A stretch of DNA of 54,821 nt from JAVBPA01 sp031549925 (GTDB taxonomy: Bacteria > Bacillota > Clostridia > Oscillospirales > CAG-272). The DNA lies in the NCBI GenBank assembly GCA_031549925.1, contig JAVBPA010000069.1, positions 1-54,821 of the forward strand, written 5' to 3'. Position numbers and translations under genes: made by a program. The notes under the pieces are model-generated. The model made no database searches, was not told the DNA's origin, and saw only the letters and a program-made list of their open reading frames with translations. The stretch's first letter is position 1. The number at the start of each line of letters is the position of its first letter. Below are positions 1 through 8,019 of this stretch, piece after piece.

Positions 1-604
1 CAGAATCTGAGAGTTTAAGAAAAGCCGTTTCAAAATAATTGCCGAGTCCTGACGAATAATCATCATCAAGCTGAGTAATAATTGCTGCTGTTTTCGCTCC
101 GTTTTGATGAGCGTAATTAGCCATTACAGTACCCTGAAAAGGATCGAGGAAACAAACGCGGAAGTAATAACTGTTACCGTCCGTTACCTGCGGATTTGTA
201 CACGAAGCTCCGATTGCTGGCACTTTTGCACCGGAGAATGTTTTTCCCGCTTCAATGGAAACACCGGAACCGTATGAACCTAAAATAACAACCGCACCGC
301 TTGAAATGAGATTTTCAGCCGCTTTAACGGCTTCTGTTTTATCGGATTTGTTATCTGCTTCCACAAGCTCAATTTTATATGTTTTGCCGTCGATTTCAAT
401 TGTGGGATATATACTGTTCGCATATCTTATACCCAAAAGCTCCTGGTATCCTCCCTCTCCGTTTTCTCCGGTCAGAGGTTCAAAAACACCGATTTTTATT
501 ACCGATCCGTCGGTAAGTTCTATTTGATTGCCTTTTCCTCCGCATCCCGCGAAAGAGAGACAAACCATAGATAACAAAACGATTATAGCCAAAAGTCTTT
601 TCAT
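1..604 (-). CDS. Branched-chain amino acid ABC transporter substrate-binding lipoprotein (partial, N-terminal 201 residues)
   Basis: The gene reads leftward and runs off the window edge, so only the N-terminal half is present. The first residues are MKRLLAIIVL, followed by a hydrophobic stretch and a lipobox ending at Cys21 (SFAGC), so the protein should be a membrane-anchored lipoprotein outside the cell. After it come the features of the LivJ/LivK periplasmic-binding fold: KIGVFEPLTGENG, EADNKSDKTEAVKAAENLI, GSYGSGVSI and a VPAIGASCTNPQ segment. LivJ-type proteins capture leucine, isoleucine, valine or related ligands for a LivHMGF importer; the partner genes must lie outside the window. 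The start is supported by a GAGGAGGAG ribosome-binding site just upstream. The ligand cannot be predicted from this fragment. Confidence 0.85.
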   Translation of the reverse strand, partial: MKRLLAIIVLLSMVCLSFAGCGGKGNQIELTDGSVIKIGVFEPLTGENGEGGYQELLGIRYANSIYPTIEIDGKTYKIELVEADNKSDKTEAVKAAENLISSGAVVILGSYGSGVSIEAGKTFSGAKVPAIGASCTNPQVTDGNSYYFRVCFLDPFQGTVMANYAHQNGAKTAAIITQLDDDYSSGLGNYFETAFLKLSDS

Positions 605-663
605 GAGACTCCTCCTCATAATAATGCTGTAAAAATTATTCCAATTTGTTAGAAGCCTAAAAC

Positions 664-692
664 AGTATATATTAAAAGAAGAATTTTTGCAA
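664..692 (-). promoter_or_regulatory. Sigma-A-type promoter for the LivJ-like gene
   Basis: On the minus strand TTGCAA (687-692) and TATACT (664-669) are separated by 17 bases, about 60 bases upstream of the lipoprotein start. The region to the right carries the divergent SGNH hydrolase gene. Confidence 0.6.
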
Positions 693-728
693 GCAATTTA
701 ACAAATAATTTATTTAAAGGCAGGATTT

Positions 729-1574
729 ATGTCAAAAACTAAAAAAACAATTGATATATTTATATTCAGCGGGCAGTCGAACATGCAGGGACAAAGCGAA
801 TGTCCGGATTTTTATAAATTGCCAAAAGAATACGGCTGCGAATACAAGCAGCAAGATGATTCCCTTAACGAAATAAAACAGCCTTCCGGGGAAGATATTA
901 TTTCAGAGGGAAACGAAGCCTTGTTCTTTGCTTCCCATATGGGATATGGAGGGCTTATGCCTTATTTCGTTTGCGGTTATTATGAAGCGTGCAATAAATA
1001 TGCTTGCTACATTCACGCTTCAAAAGGAGCTACGGCAATTTTTGATTGGATGCCGGATACAAACCGCTATAAAGCTTTGATATATAAAACAAAAAAAGCG
1101 GAGGAAAAATTAAAAAGAGAAAATTATATAATCGGAAAAAAGTATTTTGTTTGGCTGCAAGGAGAATCGGACGGTATTTTAGGGAAATCAAAAGAAGAAT
1201 ATAAAAAAAATATGCTGATTCTTTGGGAAAAATTAAAACAAACCGCGTCTTTCGAAAAATGTTTAATAATCAGAGTTGCGAAATTTTATGAGTTCCCTTG
1301 TATTCCGATAATGGAAGCTCAAGAAGAATTGTGTTTTGAAAAAAATGATTTTTGTATGCTGACAAGGATAACTTCTTCATTTACGGAAGAAAACGGATTA
1401 ATGCAAGGGGAAAGTAAACCGGATGTAATTTCAGCTCCGTTTCATTATACGAATTCCGGATATAAATCAGCGGGACTCACCGCGGGAAAAAACGCCGCTC
1501 TTTATCTTTCCGGTCAAGATTTTGATGCGGGTGCGGAACATTATCCGGAAATGCCGTTTTACAAAAATAAATGA
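729..1574 (+). CDS. SGNH/sialate O-acetylesterase-like (SASA family) esterase
   Basis: A 281-residue cytoplasmic protein with no signal peptide. The N-terminus carries FSGQSNMQG with the nucleophile Ser17 in the GQSNM block typical of the SASA/carbohydrate-esterase-6 family. A central WLQGESDG block supplies the Gly/Asn-type oxyanion and family III signature, and a C-terminal FHYTNSGY segment supplies the probable catalytic His. Characterised relatives remove acetyl groups from sialic acid or from xylan-derived sugars. Because it lacks an export signal it would act on sugars already imported. The start is preceded by AAAGGCAGG. It stands alone between the divergent LivJ-like gene and the ligase/aminomutase operon, so context does not identify the substrate. 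Confidence 0.75.
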   Translation: MSKTKKTIDIFIFSGQSNMQGQSECPDFYKLPKEYGCEYKQQDDSLNEIKQPSGEDIISEGNEALFFASHMGYGGLMPYFVCGYYEACNKYACYIHASKGATAIFDWMPDTNRYKALIYKTKKAEEKLKRENYIIGKKYFVWLQGESDGILGKSKEEYKKNMLILWEKLKQTASFEKCLIIRVAKFYEFPCIPIMEAQEELCFEKNDFCMLTRITSSFTEENGLMQGESKPDVISAPFHYTNSGYKSAGLTAGKNAALYLSGQDFDAGAEHYPEMPFYKNK

Positions 1575-1610
1575 TGGTAAAAATTATTTTTTATTATCGG
1601 TAATATAATC

Positions 1611-1666
1611 TTGACATGCGATGAAAAAACGATTATAACATATATTATATTTCAGATTATAATATA
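1611..1666 (+). promoter_or_regulatory. Promoter of the ligase-aminomutase operon with an inverted repeat at the start site
   Basis: TTGACA (1611-1616), 17 bases, TATAAC (1634-1639). A 9-bp perfect inverted repeat follows immediately (1641-1649 with 1658-1666, 8-base loop) and would overlap the transcription start. It is entirely A/T, so it could be an operator or simply AT-rich DNA. Confidence 0.6.
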
Positions 1667-1714
1667 GTGAGACTTTTTTCTGAAATAATTATTTTATAAA
1701 AAGAGGTGGTTTTT

Positions 1715-2788
1715 TTGGATACTCAAGATTCTGATGTTCCTCTCCCCGACCCTGAAACAAAAGAGGGTAAACAATTTGATTCCGTTTCAAAAAAGTTAAT
1801 AGGAATTGTTTATAATTTAAAAAAAGGTATTTTATCAGATGTACCCGATATTGAAGCGGAGTATGATAATATCGAAACAGTTCATGCAATTTCCGAAAGT
1901 TTAATATTAGGCGGATACAATACTGTATTGCTGGAAGCTGATAATAATTTACCGGAAAAATTAAAAAAATATAATCCGGATTTTGTTTTTAATATAGCCG
2001 AAGGTTTTGCGGGAAGGGGAAGAGAAGCTCAAATACCCGCTCTGCTTGATATGATGGCGATACCGTACACAGGCTCCGATGAAACAACGCTTGGTATAGC
2101 TCTTGATAAATCGATAACCAAACGATTGCTTTCTACTTACAACATAAAATCCCCCAAAAGCTTGCTGCTTGATACGGCAAAAATAAAAAAAGACAAAAAA
2201 ATCAAATTGAAATATCCGGTTATAATAAAACCGAACGCGGAAGGATCAAGCAAAGGTATATCAGATATCAGCATTGTTGAAAATAATTCAGAATTGAATT
2301 TTTTGGTACAACAGAATATCAATATTTATAAATGTTCAATGCTGGCGGAAGAATATATCGCGGGACGTGAATTTACTGTGGGGATTCTCGGAAACGGAGA
2401 AAATTTACGAATATTTCGTCCTATGGAAATTGTATACAAGAAAAAAACGGAAGGCGATTATAACATATACAGTTATAATGTCAAGCAAAATTACAAGGAA
2501 TACGTGGAATATGTATGCCCTGCGGATATAGATAAAAAAATCGAAGAAAAGATAATTAAAAAATCTAAAAAGATATTTTACGCACTTGGCTGCCGTGATT
2601 TCGCAAGGATTGATTTCAGATTGTCTCCAAAAAATAAATTGTATTTCATAGAAATAAATCCGCTGCCCGGATTAGCTCCGGGGTATAGTGATTATCCTAT
2701 GCTTGCGGAATTTTGCGGTTGCGGTTATACTGATTTAATAAACAATATATTAGGCGCTGCTTTAAAACGCTGCGGTATAGAATTGTAA
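1715..2788 (+). CDS. D-alanine-D-alanine ligase-like ATP-grasp protein
   Basis: An ATP-grasp ligase of 357 residues related to Ddl. Visible blocks are IPYTGSDETTLGIALDKS (about 117-132), the phosphate-loop IKPNAEGSSKGIS (171-183), whose Ser corresponds to the Ddl EGSS serine, and the metal-binding ARIDFR...FIEINPLPG near the C-terminus. It should form an amide or peptide bond using ATP and a carboxylate and amine donor. I place the start at TTG 1715, because AAGAGGTGG (1701-1709) sits at ideal distance; a GTG at 1706 lies inside that ribosome-binding site. The lysine aminomutase gene follows 13 bases downstream, so the two are almost certainly one transcript. The length and the unusual N-terminus (MDTQDSDVPLPDPETKEG) suggest a Ddl paralogue rather than the cell-wall enzyme, but this is inference. 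Confidence 0.8.
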   Translation: MDTQDSDVPLPDPETKEGKQFDSVSKKLIGIVYNLKKGILSDVPDIEAEYDNIETVHAISESLILGGYNTVLLEADNNLPEKLKKYNPDFVFNIAEGFAGRGREAQIPALLDMMAIPYTGSDETTLGIALDKSITKRLLSTYNIKSPKSLLLDTAKIKKDKKIKLKYPVIIKPNAEGSSKGISDISIVENNSELNFLVQQNINIYKCSMLAEEYIAGREFTVGILGNGENLRIFRPMEIVYKKKTEGDYNIYSYNVKQNYKEYVEYVCPADIDKKIEEKIIKKSKKIFYALGCRDFARIDFRLSPKNKLYFIEINPLPGLAPGYSDYPMLAEFCGCGYTDLINNILGAALKRCGIEL

Positions 2789-2801
2789 TACGGGTAATTT
2801 G

Positions 2802-3908
2802 ATGAATAATCTCGATACATCATTTAATCCGTTAAAATGGAACGATTGGAAATGGCAGTTTTCCCACCGGATAACAGATATTGAAACACTGGCAAAATAT
2901 TTTCCGGTTTCAGAACAGGAAAAATTAGAAATATCAAAATGTCTTGATTCTTTTAGAATGGCAATTACACCTTATTATGCTTCCCTTATAGATTATTCCA
3001 ATAAAAACGATCCTATAAGAATGCAATGTATTCCTTCGGCGGCTGAAATATTGCCTTGCGAAAACGATTTATGCGATCCGTTAAACGAAGAAGGCTTCAG
3101 TCCTGTTCCGCATATAGTACACAGATATCCCGACAGGCTATTATTTCTTGTTACATATAAATGTTCGGTTTATTGCCGTCACTGCACACGCAAGCGTGTT
3201 GTCGGCGAAGAAGATAAAATGATAACGGAACGTGATTATCAAAAAGCAATAAGCTACATAAAAGATCATACCGAAATAAGAGATGTTTTGATATCCGGCG
3301 GTGATCCTTTAGTTATGTCGGACGAAAAACTCGAACATATAATTTCCGGAATCCGTGCGATTGAGCATGTTGAAATAATTCGTATAGGAACGAGAACTCC
3401 AGTTACAATGCCTCAGCGAATAACAGAAAATTTGATTTCAATGCTGAAAAAATATCATCCGATATGGATAAATACACATTTTAACCATCCCAGAGAAATA
3501 ACTCCCGAATCAAAAAAAGCGTGTGCAATGATAGTTGACGCGGGAATACCGCTCGGAAATCAAAGTGTTCTTTTAAAGAGAATAAACGATGATTCTGCCG
3601 TTATGCGCGAACTATTGCTGAAACTGGTAAAAATGCGCGTTAGACCTTATTATCTTTATCAATGCGATCTCAGCCGCGGAATAGGACATTTCCGCACAAA
3701 GGTTGAACGCGGTATTGAAATAATGCATTCTCTGACGGGATACATATCCGGTTACGCTGTTCCCAAATATGTTATAGACGCACCGGAAGGCGGAGGTAAA
3801 ATCCCGGTAAATTACGATTATATCATTAGCTTCGATAAAGATGAAGTTATTTTGGAAAATTATCTCGGAAAAAAATACAGATATCCGCAGCCGGATGATA
3901 AAAAGTAA
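2802..3908 (+). CDS. kamA: KamA-family radical SAM lysine 2,3-aminomutase
   Basis: A 368-residue radical SAM, PLP-dependent aminomutase. CxxxCxxC is present as CSVYCRHC (Cys121, 125, 128), which would hold the 4Fe-4S cluster that cleaves S-adenosylmethionine. The PLP lysine is Lys333 in DAPEGGGK. The two aspartates known from clostridial lysine 2,3-aminomutase to bind the substrate side-chain amine are both kept: Asp289 in YQCDLS and Asp326 in VIDAPEGGGK. Glutamate 2,3-aminomutases replace these, so lysine to beta-lysine is the better prediction. It is shorter than the roughly 416-residue clostridial enzyme, having lost part of the C-terminus. ATG 2802 is preferred over the TTG at 2799. It is the second gene of the operon with the ATP-grasp ligase. 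Confidence 0.88.
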   Translation: MNNLDTSFNPLKWNDWKWQFSHRITDIETLAKYFPVSEQEKLEISKCLDSFRMAITPYYASLIDYSNKNDPIRMQCIPSAAEILPCENDLCDPLNEEGFSPVPHIVHRYPDRLLFLVTYKCSVYCRHCTRKRVVGEEDKMITERDYQKAISYIKDHTEIRDVLISGGDPLVMSDEKLEHIISGIRAIEHVEIIRIGTRTPVTMPQRITENLISMLKKYHPIWINTHFNHPREITPESKKACAMIVDAGIPLGNQSVLLKRINDDSAVMRELLLKLVKMRVRPYYLYQCDLSRGIGHFRTKVERGIEIMHSLTGYISGYAVPKYVIDAPEGGGKIPVNYDYIISFDKDEVILENYLGKKYRYPQPDDKK

Positions 3909-4070
3909 TTTTAAAGATTTTATTATCTGACGGAATATTAATTTTTTCAATGACAAAATCTAATTTGTATTATTTTGTTTCTTTGAAAATCATTAAAATT
4001 ATGCAATAAATTCAAAAAACTCTTATTTCCGCCGCTGTTTAAAAATTTAAAATAAAAATAAAGCAAAGTA

Positions 4071-4099
4071 TTGTCAAATGGGCGAAGGTATGATATAAT
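4071..4099 (+). promoter_or_regulatory. Promoter of tRNA-Glu
   Basis: TTGTCA (4071-4076), 17-base spacer, TATAAT (4094-4099), placing transcription start about 8 bases before the tRNA. Confidence 0.7.
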
Positions 4100-4113
4100 A
4101 AAATATGTTATAC

Positions 4114-4188
4114 GGCCTGTTGGTCAAGCGGCTAAGACACCGCCCTCTCACGGCGGAATCAGGGGTTCGATTCCCCTACGGGTCACCA
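4114..4188 (+). tRNA. tRNA-Glu (anticodon CUC)
   Basis: A 75-base cloverleaf including an encoded CCA. The acceptor strands GGCCTGT and ACGGGTC pair throughout with two G-U pairs. The anticodon stem CCGCC/GGCGG encloses the loop CTCTCAC, giving CUC, which reads GAG. The T arm GGGGTTCGATTCCCC is canonical. It has its own promoter and a downstream terminator, so it is a single-gene unit. No integrase or repeated 3' end is visible nearby, so there is no sign of use as an attachment site. Confidence 0.95.
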
Positions 4189-4208
4189 ATCGCTTAACTG
4201 TAATACAA

Positions 4209-4245
4209 AAAGCGGCGCGTCAATTGCGTCGCTTTATAATTTTTG
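4209..4245 (+). terminator. Terminator of tRNA-Glu
   Basis: Stem AAAGCGGCGC (4209-4218) pairs with GCGTCGCTTT (4226-4235), one G-U pair, 7-base loop, then ATAATTTTT. Confidence 0.8.
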
Positions 4246-4285
4246 TATTATAATACACGAATTTTAAAGCAATCCATTGGAAGAA

Positions 4286-4320
4286 AGCAAATAAACATAA
4301 AAAACGGTTATTTATTTGCT
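4286..4320. repeat. Intergenic 10-bp perfect hairpin before the phosphofructokinase gene
   Basis: AGCAAATAAA (4286-4295) is exactly complementary to TTTATTTGCT (4311-4320), with a 15-base loop. There is no immediate U-tract, so an ordinary terminator is unlikely. A very similar stem occurs at 12408-12445. The function is unknown. Confidence 0.45.
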
Positions 4321-4398
4321 GTTATAAAATTATGTAAAAATTTTTATTTTAATTTTCTATTTGTTTCATTGTAATAAAAAATAACGGAGGAAAAAATT

Positions 4399-5652
4399 AT
4401 GGGGATTTTAAAATGTAATGCGATAGTCGGACAATCCGGAGGCCCTACCGCCGCTATCAACGCAACGCTTGCCGGAGTTATACGCGGTTGTATTGAATGC
4501 GGGAAAATAGATACGCTTTATGGTGCATTCAACGGTGTTGAAGGTATACTTTGCGGACGTTATTGCAATTTAAATGAAGTTTTTGCCGATATAAAAGATA
4601 TTGAAAAACTCGAAAATACTCCGGCTGCGGCTCTCGGTTCGTGCAGGGTAAAATTACCTAATGTAAAAGATATCGAAAAAGACGAAAAAGCCGCTGATAT
4701 TTACAAAAAACTTTTTAAATTTTTTGAAGAAAATAACATACACTATTTCTTCTACATAGGCGGAAACGATTCAATGGATACCGTCGCCAAGGTTTCGGAA
4801 TATGCGCGCATATGCGGTTATGATATACGCGTTATGGGAGTACCGAAAACCATAGATAACGACCTCTGCGGAACAGATCATACTCCCGGTTACGGATCGG
4901 CTGCGAAATATATAGCCGCATCATTACAGGAAATTATACGCGACTGCGCTGTTTATACTTTAAAAGCAGTTACTATTGTTGAGATAATGGGAAGAGACGC
5001 AGGCTGGCTTACGGCTTCTGCCGCTCTTACGGGATATATAACCGGTTCTAAAGTTGATTTAATATATCTGCCTGAAGTGATTTTTGACTACGATAAATTT
5101 TACGAGGATGTTTCAGCGGCGCTCAGCGATCATCCCAACGTTGTTATAGCGGTTTCTGAAGGTATCCGTTTGGCGGACGGCACTCTTGTAGGAGAGGATG
5201 CTCAAAGCGGAGCTGTGGATTCATTCGGACATAAATATTTATCCGGAACAGGAAAGGTTTTGGAAAAAGCGGTTAAAAATAAACTTGGATGTAAAGTCCG
5301 TTCAGTTGAACTGAATATATTGCAGCGTTGTGCTTCGCATATAGCTTCCAAAACCGACTTATGTGAATCAGTCATGATAGGTAAAGCGGCCGTTATGGCA
5401 GCGGCAAACGGGGAAACGGCTAAAATGGCTATGTTTATCAGAAATAGCGGCGATACATACGAAATATCGGTTGATTTTGAAAATATCTCGAATATTGCAA
5501 ATAAAGTAAAAGATGTTCCCCGTAATTTTATAAACGAACGCGGAAACAATGTAACGGATGAATGTGTCGAATATATACTTCCTTTAGTACAGGGAGAAAC
5601 ATGCGCGGAATACAAAAACGGATTACCCGTCCATTTTGAAATAAAAAGATAA
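4399..5652 (+). CDS. pfp: 6-phosphofructokinase, probably pyrophosphate-dependent
   Basis: This 417-residue PFK-A-fold enzyme should phosphorylate fructose 6-phosphate to fructose 1,6-bisphosphate in glycolysis. The N-terminal GQSGGPTAAIN (11-21), GGNDSMDT (121-128), PKTIDND (149-155) with the catalytic Asp, and MGRDAGWL (197-204) are all present. Two positions predict the phosphate donor. The ATP enzymes have GGDGS and PGTIDND; here these are GGNDS (Asp in place of the second Gly) and PKTIDND (Lys in place of Gly), as in pyrophosphate-dependent enzymes. The reaction would then be reversible and save ATP, common in anaerobes. A CGGAGG ribosome-binding site precedes ATG 4399. The nitroreductase gene follows 68 bases later. 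Confidence 0.88.
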   Translation: MGILKCNAIVGQSGGPTAAINATLAGVIRGCIECGKIDTLYGAFNGVEGILCGRYCNLNEVFADIKDIEKLENTPAAALGSCRVKLPNVKDIEKDEKAADIYKKLFKFFEENNIHYFFYIGGNDSMDTVAKVSEYARICGYDIRVMGVPKTIDNDLCGTDHTPGYGSAAKYIAASLQEIIRDCAVYTLKAVTIVEIMGRDAGWLTASAALTGYITGSKVDLIYLPEVIFDYDKFYEDVSAALSDHPNVVIAVSEGIRLADGTLVGEDAQSGAVDSFGHKYLSGTGKVLEKAVKNKLGCKVRSVELNILQRCASHIASKTDLCESVMIGKAAVMAAANGETAKMAMFIRNSGDTYEISVDFENISNIANKVKDVPRNFINERGNNVTDECVEYILPLVQGETCAEYKNGLPVHFEIKR

Positions 5653-5720
5653 GGAACGTTTTTATATCAAATTTAAATTTATATAATAAAGATAATATTT
5701 TACAAAAAGGCGGTGGGGAA

Positions 5721-6302
5721 ATGGATATACATGAGCTTGTGATAAAAACGAGAAGCTACAGACGTTTTAAAAACAATGAAAAAATTTCTCTTGATACTTT
5801 GCTTTCCTGGGTCGATACGGCACGGCTTACAATGTCAAGCGTTAATATTCAGCCGTTGAAATATTATATATCGTATAAAGATGAAACAAATGCGGTAATA
5901 CGTCCGCATACACGCTGGGCAGGTCTGTTAAAAGACTGGGACGGTCCGGAGGATGATGAAAATCCAGCCGCTTATATTTTGGTTTTTGTTGACAGCACAA
6001 TAAAAAACGCAACTACCGAACGTTTCGCGAAAGATATCGGAATCGTATCGCAGACTATTATGCTCAGAGCGATGGAGGATGGTTACGGAGGCTGCATGAT
6101 AGGCAGCTTTGATCCCGAAATATCAAATCTTCTTGAAATGCCGGCAGAATGGAAGCTTGGACTTGTATTGGCTTTCGGAAAAATTTCTGAAAATGTAATT
6201 CTTGAGGAACTTGATGATAGCGGGGACAGTTCTTATTACAGAGACAGCGCCGATAATCATCATGTGCCAAAACGCAAGCTGTGCGATATTGTGAAATATT
6301 AA
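5721..6302 (+). CDS. Nitroreductase-family flavoprotein
   Basis: A 193-residue protein with the nitroreductase fold. The N-terminal RSYRRF motif and the ARLTMSSVNIQPLKYYI block form the typical FMN phosphate and ring-binding elements; a glycine-rich GYGGCMIGSF block lies in the middle, and the C-terminal LVLAFGK segment is also typical. Family members bind FMN and reduce nitro compounds, quinones or flavins with NAD(P)H, but the physiological substrate is usually unknown. The start is supported by GGCGGTGGGG. It may be co-transcribed with the phosphofructokinase gene upstream and is closed by a clear terminator. No specific substrate can be assigned. Confidence 0.85.
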   Translation: MDIHELVIKTRSYRRFKNNEKISLDTLLSWVDTARLTMSSVNIQPLKYYISYKDETNAVIRPHTRWAGLLKDWDGPEDDENPAAYILVFVDSTIKNATTERFAKDIGIVSQTIMLRAMEDGYGGCMIGSFDPEISNLLEMPAEWKLGLVLAFGKISENVILEELDDSGDSSYYRDSADNHHVPKRKLCDIVKY

Positions 6303-6427
6303 AATACTTACTGAAGTTAAAAACCGTATGTTAATATAAACAATGGACAAAGAATTTAAAAATAATCAAAGCAAATCAATAAAGTATGATATAAATTCTA
6401 TAAAATGAATATAATAATCATTGATGG

Positions 6428-6462
6428 TGCGAAACGGGCTGCCGTTTCGCATTGTCTGTTTA
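6428..6462 (+). terminator. Rho-independent terminator after the nitroreductase gene
   Basis: A perfect 10-bp stem, TGCGAAACGG (6428-6437) with CCGTTTCGCA (6442-6451), and a 4-base loop, followed by TTGTCTGTTTATTT. It lies 126 bases after the stop codon. Confidence 0.8.
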
Positions 6463-6764
6463 TTTGAGATAAATTAATCCGGTTTTTTGTAATATATTGA
6501 TATAAGCAAGCAAAAATATATTATTTTCGATATTATATTTGTTTTTTATAAATTTTAAATTGTTTTTTAAGTTGAAAGATAAGATACAAAAATACAATAA
6601 AATGCTTATATATTTTATAGTTTTTACTATAAATAGTTTACTATAAATAATTTATTATGGATAATTTCCAATTGTGGAATGTTAATATTATAGTTTTTTT
6701 TGTAAAATAGAAAATAACAACAAAAAAATTTACATTATTGTACTCAAATTCACATAAAAACTGC
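6463..6764. other. AT-rich intergenic DNA without a recognisable gene
   Basis: About 300 bases of very AT-rich sequence between the terminator and the serC promoter. I see no open reading frame with a ribosome-binding site, no RNA fold I recognise and no repeat of note. Confidence 0.5.
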
Positions 6765-6793
6765 TTGACGAAACAGTTTAAAAAAGGTAAAAT
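6765..6793 (+). promoter_or_regulatory. Promoter of serC-serA
   Basis: TTGACG (6765-6770), 17-base spacer, TAAAAT (6788-6793). Transcription would begin near 6800 and leave a leader of about 100 bases. Confidence 0.7.
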
Positions 6794-6824
6794 TATATCG
6801 GATATTATTTTATATCAGACTGGA

Positions 6825-6867
6825 CCCAAATGATATATTGTTAAATGCAATTTTTTTATCATTCGGG
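6825..6867 (+). promoter_or_regulatory. Leader hairpin upstream of serC
   Basis: CCCAAATGAT (6825-6834) pairs with ATCATTCGGG (6858-6867) apart from one A-C mismatch, with a 23-base AT-rich loop. It lies inside the predicted serC leader, about 30 bases before the ribosome-binding site. It does not match the T-box or riboswitch cores I know. It could be a protein-binding site or a structure that affects translation. Confidence 0.4.
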
Positions 6868-6898
6868 CATTATATATTTTAACAAGGAGAAATAACAA

Positions 6899-7984
6899 AT
6901 GAAACGTGTTTACAATTTTTCGGCAGGACCTTCCATGCTGCCTCTTTCCGTTTTAGAAAAAGCCGCAGCCGAACTTGTTTGTTACGGAGATACCGGAACA
7001 TCAGTTATGGAAATGAGCCACCGTTCTCCCGCATATGAAGCTATCATTGCAAACGCTCAAGCAAAACTGCGTAAACTCATGAATATACCCGATAATTACA
7101 AAGTATTATTTTTACAGGGCGGAGCCTCGACACAATTTGCATCGGTTTGTTATAATCTTCTTACACGTTCGGGAAAAGCTGATTATGTGGTAACAGGTCA
7201 ATTTTCAAAAAAAGCTTATCAGGAAGCAAAATTATACGGAGATATAAAATTAACCGCTTCAAGTGAAGATAAAAATAATACTTATATTCCGCGTTTGACA
7301 AAAGAAAATTTCCGTCCGGACGCCGATTATGTTCACATTTGTTTTAACAACACAATTTACGGCACAAAATGGGATTACATTCCGGATACAGGTGATGTTC
7401 CTCTTGTAGCGGATTTGTCTTCCTGCATTTTATCCGAACCGATTGATGTAACAAAATTCGGTTTGATTTATGCCGGTGCACAAAAGAACGTAGCTCCCGC
7501 GGGAGTTACAATCGTCATAGTCCGCGATGATTTAATAGGACATACACGTCCCGATACACCTTCAATGTTTGATTACAAATTAATGGCGGAAAATGATTCG
7601 ATGTATAATACTCCTCCGTGTTATTCGATATATATAGCGGGTCTTGTTTTTGACTGGCTGCTTGAAAACGGCGGAATTGAAGAAATGGGTAAAATAAACA
7701 AATCCAAAGCTGCTCTGCTTTACGATTATCTTGATTCACAGAATTATTATAAAGCTCCGGTTGAAAAAGAAGCGCGTTCGATAATGAATGTAACATTTGT
7801 GACAGGCGATGAAAACCTTGACAAGAAATTCGCGAAAGAAGCGGAAGCGGCAGGATTTATAAATATTAAAGGTCATCGTTCGGTCGGCGGTATGAGGGCT
7901 TCCATATATAACGCTATGCCGGTACAGGGAGTTGCGGATCTTGTTGAATTTATGAAAAAATTTGCGGAGAAGAATCCGAAATAA
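6899..7984 (+). CDS. serC: Phosphoserine aminotransferase
   Basis: SerC converts 3-phosphohydroxypyruvate and glutamate to phosphoserine, the second step of serine synthesis, and can also act in pyridoxal phosphate synthesis. The 361-residue protein starts MKRVYNFSAGPSMLP and has the MEMSHRSPAYE block. Lys196 in YAGAQKNVAPAG is the PLP Schiff-base lysine, and the C-terminal GHRSVGGMRASIYNAMP block is diagnostic. The length equals that of bacterial SerC. An AAGGAG site precedes the ATG. serA follows 35 bases downstream, so both enzymes for serine synthesis up to phosphoserine are co-transcribed; serB is not in this window. Confidence 0.97.
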   Translation: MKRVYNFSAGPSMLPLSVLEKAAAELVCYGDTGTSVMEMSHRSPAYEAIIANAQAKLRKLMNIPDNYKVLFLQGGASTQFASVCYNLLTRSGKADYVVTGQFSKKAYQEAKLYGDIKLTASSEDKNNTYIPRLTKENFRPDADYVHICFNNTIYGTKWDYIPDTGDVPLVADLSSCILSEPIDVTKFGLIYAGAQKNVAPAGVTIVIVRDDLIGHTRPDTPSMFDYKLMAENDSMYNTPPCYSIYIAGLVFDWLLENGGIEEMGKINKSKAALLYDYLDSQNYYKAPVEKEARSIMNVTFVTGDENLDKKFAKEAEAAGFINIKGHRSVGGMRASIYNAMPVQGVADLVEFMKKFAEKNPK

Positions 7985-8019
7985 TAAATTAAAATAAAAA
8001 AACATTCGGAGTTTATATA

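Noticed and set aside
255..527. Plus-strand open frame of 90 codons at the left end
   Set aside because: It lies antisense inside the LivJ-like gene, which has a signal peptide and family motifs; the plus frame has no ribosome-binding site and no recognisable protein.
4114..4245. tRNA-Glu as an integration site
   Set aside because: No integrase, no duplicated 3' tRNA end and no change in gene style were seen nearby.
6463..6764. CRISPR or tandem repeat in the AT-rich gap
   Set aside because: There are short A/T runs but no regularly spaced repeat units.
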